Of a DNA stretch of 64,000 nucleotides, positions 48,901 through 56,904 are shown one piece after another. Source of the stretch: Dehalococcoidia bacterium (lineage in GTDB: Bacteria > Chloroflexota > Dehalococcoidia > Lucifugimonadales > UBA3495). Under the pieces are notes generated by a model that did no database searches, was not told where the DNA came from, and worked only from the letters and a program-made list of their open reading frames with translations. The stretch's first letter is position 1, and each line of letters starts with the position of its first letter. The stretch spans positions 34,858 to 98,857 of the forward strand of contig JAKUNL010000002.1 in the NCBI GenBank assembly GCA_022451925.1, written 5' to 3'. The position numbers and the translations under genes are program-made.

Positions 48901-50427
48901 CTAGGTTTGGGAAACCTTGCCGGCGGCGAAATGATTGACTAAGGCATCCACTAGACCCTCAACGGTGTGTTCTTGCGCTTCTAAATCCACCCTCAGACCC
49001 AGATCTCGGGCGGTAGCAGCGGTAATTGGGCCGATGCAGGCTATGAAGCAATCTTCTAGCCGTTTCCGTTCGGTGTCCAACATGTCAACGAGGTTTCTCA
49101 CGGTGGAAGAGCTTGTAAAGGTTACGATATCGATTCCGTCGATGAAAGCTTGTTTGGCCAGTTTGCCGGCTCCTGCTACAGGCACGTTCCGGTAAGCGGC
49201 TAGGCGGTTGACCGTGGCGCCCATCTGTGTCAGGCCTTTTTCCAGCTCGTCGCGTCCAATGTCGGCTGCAGGGAGCAGTACTTGGACACCTGTCCAGTCG
49301 CGGACGGAAAGTTCTTTTAATATCTCTGAGGATACGGAACGCTTGGGAACGAAATCAGCGGTTATACCCCGCCGAGCTAAGGCGTGGGCTGTGGCCGGGC
49401 CGATAGCTCCAATGATCTTATTAGCCAGAGCGCGAGTGTCTTTACCTTGCAATTTAAGGCGTTCAAAGACTGACTCCACAGCGTTAGCGCTCGCGAATAT
49501 AACCCATTTGTAGTCGGCCAGTCTTTCTAATGTGGCGTCTAGTTCGGTGAAGTCGAACAGCGGGCCAATCTCGATGGTTGGTAGTTCCAACGGGTTGGCT
49601 CCGGCTTGCTCTAATAGGGTTTGAAGTTGTGAGGCTTGGGAGCGGGAACGGGTATTTAATACTCGTTTGCCGAACAGAGGGCGCTTGTCGAACCAAGACA
49701 GGTCTTCCCTTAGTTTGACCACTTCGCCGATAACTGTGATCACTGGCGCAGTCAGGCCTGCGTCTGTACCTAACTTCAAAATGTTCTTGATGTTACCGGT
49801 AACGGTTTTCTGATCGCTCCAGGTGCCCCATTGCACTAGGGCGGCCGGAGTTGTGTGTGACATTCCGTTCTTCTCGAGGGTGTCGAGGATGTTCTCTAGA
49901 GATTTCCATCCCATTAACACCACAAGGGTGCCCCCATTCTTGGCAAGAACATCCCAGGGGATAGTTGATTCGGGTTTGGAGGGGTCTTCACTTCCGCTCA
50001 CCACAGTAAATGTGGTGGACACGCCGCGGTGGGTGATGGGAATGCCTGCGTAGGCGAGGGCCGCGATTGCAGATGTGACACCAGGAACGATCTCGTAGTG
50101 AAGGCCATTAGCCTTTAGTGCGAGAGCTTCTTCGCCGCCGCGACCAAAGACAAACGGGTCGCCGCCCTTAAGCCGGACAACGTTTAGTCCTTGTGATGCT
50201 TTGTCCACTAAAAGTTGGTTGATTTTCGGTTGGGTCAGTTGCTGTCGGCCCCTGGCTTTGCCAACAAATATTAACTCTGCGTTTTGGGGAACAGCTTTAA
50301 GTTGCGCGGGATCAACCAAGCGGTCATATACGACGACTTGAGCCTCCTGCAGCGCTTGCATTCCCTTAACAGTGATTAGCCCGGGGTCACCGGGCCCAGC
50401 GCCAACCAGATACACTTTACCGGTCAA
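48901..50427 (-). CDS. cobA-hemD: fused uroporphyrinogen-III C-methyltransferase / uroporphyrinogen-III synthase
   Basis: N-terminal KVYLVGAGPGDPGLITVKGMQALQEAQVVVYDRL...RLKGGDPFVFGRGGEEALAL; C-terminal GKRVLNTRSRSQASQLQTLLEQAGANPLELPTIEI...VIFASANAVESVFERL HemD domain. Confidence 0.95.
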   Translation of the reverse strand: MTGKVYLVGAGPGDPGLITVKGMQALQEAQVVVYDRLVDPAQLKAVPQNAELIFVGKARGRQQLTQPKINQLLVDKASQGLNVVRLKGGDPFVFGRGGEEALALKANGLHYEIVPGVTSAIAALAYAGIPITHRGVSTTFTVVSGSEDPSKPESTIPWDVLAKNGGTLVVLMGWKSLENILDTLEKNGMSHTTPAALVQWGTWSDQKTVTGNIKNILKLGTDAGLTAPVITVIGEVVKLREDLSWFDKRPLFGKRVLNTRSRSQASQLQTLLEQAGANPLELPTIEIGPLFDFTELDATLERLADYKWVIFASANAVESVFERLKLQGKDTRALANKIIGAIGPATAHALARRGITADFVPKRSVSSEILKELSVRDWTGVQVLLPAADIGRDELEKGLTQMGATVNRLAAYRNVPVAGAGKLAKQAFIDGIDIVTFTSSSTVRNLVDMLDTERKRLEDCFIACIGPITAATARDLGLRVDLEAQEHTVEGLVDALVNHFAAGKVSQT

Positions 50428-50479
50428 AGTTCATTCCTAAATAGCTTCAGTTACTAGCCATGTTAGTCGAAGCGGTGTT

Positions 50480-51547
50480 TTACGTTCGGTACGCTTGATT
50501 GGTCCTGGCTACGGATACCAGCTCGGCGCCGCCGTCTTTTTCCAGGATTCTAAATGCCTCAGTTGCCAGAGCTTGAGGGTCGGTTTTTGAGCCGATGACC
50601 TCAGACGTGAAGCTCTTTTGGCCATCTTCCGTGCTCATAAATATGGTCATCTTAATGGTGTTATCGGTGCATTGAGCAAATGCACCAACTGGTACACTGC
50701 AACCACCTCCCAGGCGCTCTAGAAAAGCCCGTTCAGCGGTCGCTTCATACCTCGTGTCTACATTGTCAATGGCCGAAAGAAGTTCTAGCATGTGGTGATC
50801 GTCAGCCCGAGCTTCCACGGCTAGGATTCCTTGACCTGGAGGCGGCACAAATTGGGTTGCTGGTAAGTATTCGGTGACCTGGTCGGTCAGCCCTAGACGA
50901 ATCATTCCGGCAGCAGCCAAAATAGCCCCATCTGCTTCATCGCCCCGGGCTTTTTGGAGTCGGGTCTCCACGTTGCCGCGGATGGAGACGACCTCTACCT
51001 GAGGGGCAAACATCTTCAGTTGGGCGGCGCGCCGAGGGCTGCTGGTGCCTATCTTGGTGCCCTCTGGAAGCTGATCAAGTGGAGAGTCGAATCGGTTTAC
51101 CAGTACGTCTCGTGGGTCTTCCCTGGAGAGCACTGCTCCCAGCACTAGGCCATCGGCCAACAGTGTGGGCATGTCTTTAAGACTATGGACAGCGATGTCC
51201 AGCTTGCCGCTGAGTAGCTCCTCTTCAAGTTCTTTGACGAAGATTCCCAGACCCATGCCAGCAAGGCGGGATGTTTGGTCGGCGTCGCCTCGCGTTCGAA
51301 CCGTATCGACTTCGAAATTTAGGTTGGGACTATTGGCCTTCAGGCGGCTTATCACCACATGGTCTTGTATCAGAGCCAGAGCGCTGCCTCGACTCCCAAC
51401 TTTAAGAGCCGGACCAGAATTGTAGTCTGTATCACTGAGAGTCAAACGATTAATCCCCGGTGGTTTGAGCCATGCGATCTTCTTTCTGAGAGCTTTCGGC
51501 GAAGATGGATTTCCGCATTTGGCATCCACCTGAAACACATTCTGCAA
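50480..51547 (-). CDS. hemC: hydroxymethylbilane synthase (start probably downstream; track ORF overlaps the upstream gene by 98 nt)
   Basis: LKVGSRGSALALIQDHVV...GIFVKELEEELLSGKLDIAVHSLKDMPT...GTSSPRRAAQLKMFAPQVEVVSIRGNVETRLQK. Confidence 0.95.
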   Translation of the reverse strand: MQNVFQVDAKCGNPSSPKALRKKIAWLKPPGINRLTLSDTDYNSGPALKVGSRGSALALIQDHVVISRLKANSPNLNFEVDTVRTRGDADQTSRLAGMGLGIFVKELEEELLSGKLDIAVHSLKDMPTLLADGLVLGAVLSREDPRDVLVNRFDSPLDQLPEGTKIGTSSPRRAAQLKMFAPQVEVVSIRGNVETRLQKARGDEADGAILAAAGMIRLGLTDQVTEYLPATQFVPPPGQGILAVEARADDHHMLELLSAIDNVDTRYEATAERAFLERLGGGCSVPVGAFAQCTDNTIKMTIFMSTEDGQKSFTSEVIGSKTDPQALATEAFRILEKDGGAELVSVARTNQAYRT

Positions 51548-52199
51548 TGTTGGAACATTTGCCGTTGGTATCTTTCCCCGACAGGCTGTTCATCAGGGTT
51601 TTTAGGGCTTTTTCTTCTTGGCCGTTTTGGGCCATTTCCAGGATCTCATCGGTCATGCAGCACTGCCACCGTTGGGGGTCAATGGCCATTTTCTCTTCTT
51701 TGATGATCCGACGGGCTTTGGAGAGGACATCGGTAGCCCCGGCCCAATCCAGCACGGATGATACTTCCATGTTCTCGCGTAGCTTGCGTGCCAAAGCAGG
51801 ACTGGCGCCACCAGTGGAGATGGCCACAGTGACTGGACCTTTGGATACTATAGAAGGAGCGATGAATGAACATCGGGGCATATCATCCACGGCATTTAGT
51901 AAGATGCCTTGATTTTCCGCCTCTTCAAAGATTTCTTGATTGACCTCTCGGTCATTGGTGGCAGCTATGGCCAAGAACGCTCCTTGCAGGTCGCCATGCT
52001 GATATTTTCGAAGCTCAAGTTCAATCTTGCCAGCTTGTGCAAAGTCACGAATTCCTTGTGTGGCAACAGGGCTGATGACAATGATCTGGGCTGCCGATTC
52101 CAGCAGCTTGGCGATTTTGCCTTCGGCTATCTGTCCGCCGCCGATGATAACGGCTCGGCGCCTGGTTAAGTTTAGAAATACGGGGTAAAAAGTGGCCAT
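51450..52199 (-). CDS. precorrin-2 dehydrogenase/sirohydrochlorin ferrochelatase (Met8/CysG N-terminal type)
   Basis: FYPVFLNLTRRRAVIIGGGQIAEGKIAKLLESAAQIIVISPVATQGI...AATNDREVNQEIFEEAENQGILLNAVDDMPRCSFIAPSIVSKGPVTVAISTGGASPALARKLRE. Confidence 0.93.
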   Translation of the reverse strand: MATFYPVFLNLTRRRAVIIGGGQIAEGKIAKLLESAAQIIVISPVATQGIRDFAQAGKIELELRKYQHGDLQGAFLAIAATNDREVNQEIFEEAENQGILLNAVDDMPRCSFIAPSIVSKGPVTVAISTGGASPALARKLRENMEVSSVLDWAGATDVLSKARRIIKEEKMAIDPQRWQCCMTDEILEMAQNGQEEKALKTLMNSLSGKDTNGKCSNIAECVSGGCQMRKSIFAESSQKEDRMAQTTGD

Positions 52200-52259
52200 T
52201 AGCTCCCTATTTTAGATACTTGACGTTTACAAGGTACTATTTAGTTTAGTGTTTCAGGA

Positions 52260-53342
52260 TTACGCCGTTGTAACGGCATCGGGTTTTTCGACTTCCAGAT
52301 AGTCGTCGTAATCTGGTACGAAATAACGAACCCTAGTCTTCTTGTATTCTCGAGTGCTGTAGAGTACTAGTCGTTCGGTTATCCCAGTCGCTTCACTGAT
52401 CTCGGTGTTGATCTCTTCGCAGCCCTCAGGCGTAGTTGCGTGGACCATGGTGAAATGCGTATAGGGCCAGTCCGGGAATGTTGGTCGCTCGTAGCAATGC
52501 GTCACTGCGTTGTGAGCCGCCATTGTAAGACCAACTTCTTCAGATCGCTCCTCCGGAACTTTCCAAACTATCATCGCATTTGCCCTGAATCCCGATCGGC
52601 GATGATGCAATACCGCACTGTACCGGCGCATTATGCGACGATCTTGGAAATCTTTAACCATGGTGAATAGATCTTCAGTCGAGATGCTGAGATTTTTGGC
52701 TAGATTATCAAAGGGTAGGGGAACTAGTGCCAAATCTTCTTGCATTTGGCGGATAGCTTCTTTCTCGAAATCGGTGACCGGGATTGCCTGGTTCCAGGTT
52801 TCTGCGAATTCTTTATCGGCAGCAGTTTCACCGCCAGATTTTTCTGCATTTATGTTGTCTGGACTGAAATTGAATGACGATCCTTTCTTTTTGACCATAT
52901 CAAAGTTGACGCCAATCTTGAAGAACCGTTTCGTAGGCATAAGCCGTTGTTCCAGAGCCCCTGTCTTGCGAGCCATGTAACCGGCGATGGTTGCCAGATC
53001 GTGTTCCGGGGGTACGGCTAGGGTAAACCACAGGTTGTAGTATGAGCCTTCTCTCGCGTAGTTATGGCTAACTCCGGGGTGCTTGTTTATTTCCAGCGCT
53101 GCCTTATGAAGTTGCTCTGGCTCGTAGGCAGCGGCCACAAGGGTGGTCTTGAATCCAAGGCGCCGGGTGTCAAATATAGCGCTAATTTGGCGTAGGACGT
53201 TGGTCCGTTTCAGTTCGGTCAAACGATTGATTACTTCTTGTTCAGTAACCCCGACAGCTTCTCCCAACTTTTGATATGGTCGATCAACCATGGGGAAGGG
53301 CGCTTGAATCTTGTTCAACAACTCTCGATCGATGTTATCCAT
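52260..53342 (-). CDS. siroheme decarboxylase, fused AhbB-like and AhbA-like halves (Lrp/AsnC fold)
   Basis: N-half HTH plus VSHNYAREGSYYNLWFTLAVP; C-half HHRRSGFRANAMIVWKVPEERSEEVGLTMAAHNAVTHCYERPTFPDWPYTHFTMVHA...LYSTREYKKTRVRYF. Confidence 0.88.
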   Translation of the reverse strand: MDNIDRELLNKIQAPFPMVDRPYQKLGEAVGVTEQEVINRLTELKRTNVLRQISAIFDTRRLGFKTTLVAAAYEPEQLHKAALEINKHPGVSHNYAREGSYYNLWFTLAVPPEHDLATIAGYMARKTGALEQRLMPTKRFFKIGVNFDMVKKKGSSFNFSPDNINAEKSGGETAADKEFAETWNQAIPVTDFEKEAIRQMQEDLALVPLPFDNLAKNLSISTEDLFTMVKDFQDRRIMRRYSAVLHHRRSGFRANAMIVWKVPEERSEEVGLTMAAHNAVTHCYERPTFPDWPYTHFTMVHATTPEGCEEINTEISEATGITERLVLYSTREYKKTRVRYFVPDYDDYLEVEKPDAVTTA

Positions 53343-53399
53343 GCCTGTTATTGATCCTCCAGACGAGTTTGAATGAATTTCGGTTTATACATGTGAATC

Positions 53400-54002
53400 T
53401 CAGTATGAGTCTGCCATTCCAACGAGGACCCGGTCAGCTGTCTCTATGATTCTGGCCCAGGAGCCAGGGTTGGTCGAGTCCAGAACCATGGTTCTGAAGA
53501 AAACAAAGGCTTCAATGGTGTCTTTTAATGCCACGCCCCTCTCTGACATCTCTGTACCGTATTCACGTCCGAGAAGGTGGGCTTCGTCCAGCAACTCTTG
53601 GCGGCGTCGGCGGGCACTAGACTCCTGGAGCAGTATGGAAAGAAGCCTGCGACCAAAGAGTCGCATACGCACTTTACCTTCTTCCTCTACGCTCTGATAC
53701 CAGGGTTGTTGGAGGACGTCATTTCGTCCCAGGCGGCGGCGAATCTTACGTAGAGCGGAGCCTTCAACTGCGTCATCCCGTACTTGGTCTTGTGCCTGTT
53801 CAGGTGCATTTGCAAATGATTCAACGTCGCTTCGGAGGAATCGACGGTGTCCACCTGGAGTTCGGTAAACACGAAGATAGCCGTTATCGGCCCATTGTCT
53901 AAGCGTGGTGTTGCTTACATCTAGTAGGCGACAGGCGTCCCGTAGTGAGAGCCATTGTGATTTATCCGTTATTTGGCTGTAGGCGCTCTGAAGTTCTACC
54001 AA
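53400..54002 (-). CDS. MerR/excisionase-type HTH regulator with C-terminal helical domain
   Basis: WLSLRDACRLLDVSNTTLRQWADNGYLRVYRTPGGHRRFLRSDVESF; C-terminal helical RRLLSILLQESSARRRRQELLDEAHLLGREYGTEMSERGVALKDTIEAFVFFRTMVLD. Confidence 0.85.
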   Translation of the reverse strand: MVELQSAYSQITDKSQWLSLRDACRLLDVSNTTLRQWADNGYLRVYRTPGGHRRFLRSDVESFANAPEQAQDQVRDDAVEGSALRKIRRRLGRNDVLQQPWYQSVEEEGKVRMRLFGRRLLSILLQESSARRRRQELLDEAHLLGREYGTEMSERGVALKDTIEAFVFFRTMVLDSTNPGSWARIIETADRVLVGMADSY

Positions 54003-54321
54003 GCTAAATCAGTCCGGAGGATATATGAGGAATTTATCGCCTTTAAATCTATAAAAATCTATAAGAAACTTAACTTTAAATTATCGCCATCAACGAATTT
54101 AGCATAAGGGTTTGTCGCAGTCAATCGGTTTTGGAGTTAGATTGGTACAACTACTGAATGGTGCCTAGAAATCACTGTTTGGTCTGAATTATGTAATGCT
54201 CTATTCATAGCAATCACAGGTATGTTAGAAATAGTATCGAATCAGGTTTATGGTATTAGGTTTCGCTGTTGATTTGAATCTTCTCCAAATGGTTCGATGC
54301 CGTTAATATAGGCAGCAGATC

Positions 54322-55137
54322 ATGTTGAATCTTACTCCTGAATTCTCTAAATCACTGGATCAAGCTGCCTATCTTGTCTCTCACTCAGAACATGTGGTCA
54401 TGTTGGCTGGGGCTGGGCTTTCAGTTGAGAGTGGAATCCCTCCATTTCGGGGACCAGGTGGACTATGGGCCAATGGCAAAGGGCAAACCAATCTTTCATA
54501 CCGAGAATTCCTGCGAAATCCAGGAGAATGGTGGGAAACGCGCTTTCGCAATGAAGACAAGCCTGGTGACCCAACCTACGAACTTAAAATCGCCGTAGAT
54601 CAAGCATCTCCCAACCCTGGGCATCATGCCATCGTTGAGATGGAACAGCATGGGTTTTTGCAGTGTGTGGTGACTCAAAATGTGGATAATCTCCACCGAG
54701 TGGCGGGCAACCAAAACATATTGGAGATTCATGGAAACCGCAGTTTTTTGCGGTGTATCAAGTGTGGAAACCGTCTACCTCGGGATGATTATCACTTTGA
54801 TATTTTGCCTCCCAGGTGCACCCAATGTGACGGCATTATCAAAATGGATACGGTGATGTTTGGCGAACCTATCCCTGAAGACGTGCTTATGGCCTGCCGT
54901 CAACAGGTTGAAACCTGTGACTTGATGCTGTTAGTGGGCACCTCTGGGACCGTCAATCCTGCGGCACGATTCCCGATAATAGCTAAAGAACTAGGCGCAT
55001 CTTTGATTGAGATCAACCCTGATGAAACACCCCTCACGCCCTGGTGCGATATCATCCTGAACGGATCTTCTGGAGAGCTACTTCCCCTGCTCTTAAAAAG
55101 GCTCTTAAACATCAGCCTGATTGAGCGTGGAACCTGA
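54322..55137 (+). CDS. NAD-dependent protein deacylase, Sir2 family
   Basis: AGAGLSVESGIPPFRGPGGLW, TQNVDNLHRVAG, EIHGN, Cys4 zinc site (CIKC...CTQC), VGTSGTVNPAA. Confidence 0.95.
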   Translation: MLNLTPEFSKSLDQAAYLVSHSEHVVMLAGAGLSVESGIPPFRGPGGLWANGKGQTNLSYREFLRNPGEWWETRFRNEDKPGDPTYELKIAVDQASPNPGHHAIVEMEQHGFLQCVVTQNVDNLHRVAGNQNILEIHGNRSFLRCIKCGNRLPRDDYHFDILPPRCTQCDGIIKMDTVMFGEPIPEDVLMACRQQVETCDLMLLVGTSGTVNPAARFPIIAKELGASLIEINPDETPLTPWCDIILNGSSGELLPLLLKRLLNISLIERGT

Positions 55138-55236
55138 GCATAAATGCTATAATCCCCATTCGGTAAGTCTGTCTAGTTCGCTGTTCTGGCAGACTTATTT
55201 CGAAAGCAATTCCCTATACGACTGGAGTCCAACTTA

Positions 55237-56490
55237 ATGGATCCTATATTGGCCCGTTTCGGATTGGGAGACCCTGAGTGGTTGGACCCGGCCACCGCTG
55301 GAGTTATAGTATTGATCTCCCTTGTGGTGGCTTTTATATTCCACAAAGCCATCGTTCCTATCACTTTGCGGTTTACAAATTGGACTTCCACCGACCTCGA
55401 TGAACGCCTGGTTAAATCTATCAGATGGCCACTGACTTTGGGCATTCTGTCGTTGGGTGCTTACTTGGCTGTGACAATCTCCTGGGATTTAACTGTAACG
55501 GAACGTGATCGCGCTGATGCCATTGCTCGTGGTTTAGGAGTCGTGGTCGGGATTACAGCAGTGGTCGGGCTGATCTCTAGTACTATAGATTGGTATCTAG
55601 CATCCCTATCTAATCGTGCCAACCACGTGGTGGATCTGCGCCTGTTCCCATTGATCAGGCGGGTGGGCAGTGTGATCATATACGTCATTGGCGCGTTGTT
55701 GGTCATGGATGTGATGGATATCAACATCAGTCCTTTGATTGCCGGTCTTGGATTGGGTGGCCTCGCTGTCGCCCTGGCTATTCAGCCCACTCTTGCAAAC
55801 TTGTTTGCCGGCACGTATGTGATGACTGAAGGGGTGATTTCTACGGGTGATTACATTGAACTAGAAGGTGGCATGGCCGGATATGTTGTGGAGGTGGGTT
55901 GGCGTAGCACTCGCATTCGCACTTGGGGCAACAATCTCGTTGTGGTGCCAAACGCTCGATTTGCTGAGACCATAATCACCAACTATCAGCAACCGGCACC
56001 TGCAGTGAACGTATATGTCACTTGTGGTGTCAGTTACGACAGTGATCTTGACCATGTTGAGAAGATTTGCCGTGAGGTAATGGACGATTTAGTGCAGAAT
56101 GACAGTAACGCTATCAGATCCTACGGCTCTTGGTTCGCCTTCGATGCTTTTGGGGACTCAAACGTAGACTTCTGGTTGTTTATGCAAGCCCGGGACCGTG
56201 TGGCAAGTTTCAACTTGCAGTCAACGCTAATTAAGAACTTGCACCGTGAGTTCCGGGTAGAGAACATTATCATCAATTATCCGGTACGCACCTTGCAATT
56301 CCCAGATGGTTTTACTCCGGAAATGCTTGGCGCTATACAAACATCTGCTAATTCGACTCCTGACCTAAGCTCACGACCTGAGCGCCTGTCTCGTGAAGCC
56401 CGTCTTTACGAAGAAGGAGGACCTGACATAGACGGTGTCCCTCCAGGTGGGGGAGAAAGCCCGATGGGGACTCCAGACGCCCCTATGTAA
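55237..56490 (+). CDS. mechanosensitive ion channel family protein (MscS)
   Basis: PLIAGLGLGGLAVALAIQPTLANLFAGTYVMTEGVISTGDYIELEGGMAGYVVEVGWRSTRIRTWGNNLVVVPNARFAETIITNY. Confidence 0.94.
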   Translation: MDPILARFGLGDPEWLDPATAGVIVLISLVVAFIFHKAIVPITLRFTNWTSTDLDERLVKSIRWPLTLGILSLGAYLAVTISWDLTVTERDRADAIARGLGVVVGITAVVGLISSTIDWYLASLSNRANHVVDLRLFPLIRRVGSVIIYVIGALLVMDVMDINISPLIAGLGLGGLAVALAIQPTLANLFAGTYVMTEGVISTGDYIELEGGMAGYVVEVGWRSTRIRTWGNNLVVVPNARFAETIITNYQQPAPAVNVYVTCGVSYDSDLDHVEKICREVMDDLVQNDSNAIRSYGSWFAFDAFGDSNVDFWLFMQARDRVASFNLQSTLIKNLHREFRVENIIINYPVRTLQFPDGFTPEMLGAIQTSANSTPDLSSRPERLSREARLYEEGGPDIDGVPPGGGESPMGTPDAPM

Positions 56491-56622
56491 TGACTCAGTG
56501 TTGTATCGGGTATATCCCCCGGTAACTTTTGATAATTCGGTTTTTAGATTCTGGTCAGCTTGCCCGCGCTGGGACCAGTCGCTATAATTCTCAAGTGGCT
56601 TTTAGCCACGACCCACAATGTG

Positions 56623-56699
56623 GGCCTGTAGCTCAGGTGGCTAGAGCGCGGTCCTGATAAGACCGAGGTCGTTGGTTCGAGTCCATCCAGGCCCACCAT
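56623..56699 (+). tRNA. tRNA-Ile (anticodon GAT), CCA encoded
   Basis: GGGCCTG TA GCTC AGGTGGCTA GAGC G CGGTC CTGATAA GACCG AGGTC GTTGG TTCGAGT CCATC CAGGCCC A CCA: 77-nt cloverleaf folded by hand. Confidence 0.95.
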
Positions 56700-56711
56700 C
56701 ATGTAAAAGAA

Positions 56712-56744
56712 AGTGCCCCGGTCATTCGTGACTGGGGCACTTTT
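56712..56744 (+). terminator. intrinsic terminator downstream of tRNA-Ile
   Basis: AGTGCCCCGGTCA-TTCG-TGACTGGGGCACT then TTTT; 13-bp stem with one G-U and a TTCG tetraloop. Confidence 0.85.
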
Positions 56745-56904
56745 ATATCTAGGATGAGTGATGATGGGGTCTATTGTGGCGTTGGTTGGCTCCTGCGGTG
56801 GTGACGACGCGGCTATAGCCGCAGCTTCTCTAACTCCGCGATTAGATACATATATCATGTAGCATCTTTGAGTTCAGGAGACCAAGTGGTTGGTTCGTAG
56901 ATTG

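Noticed and set aside
56544-56858. Minus-strand ORF containing MVGLDGLEPTTSVLSGPRSSHLSYRP
   Set aside because: It is the antisense of tRNA-Ile; this peptide pattern is a well-known spurious annotation arising from tRNA genes.
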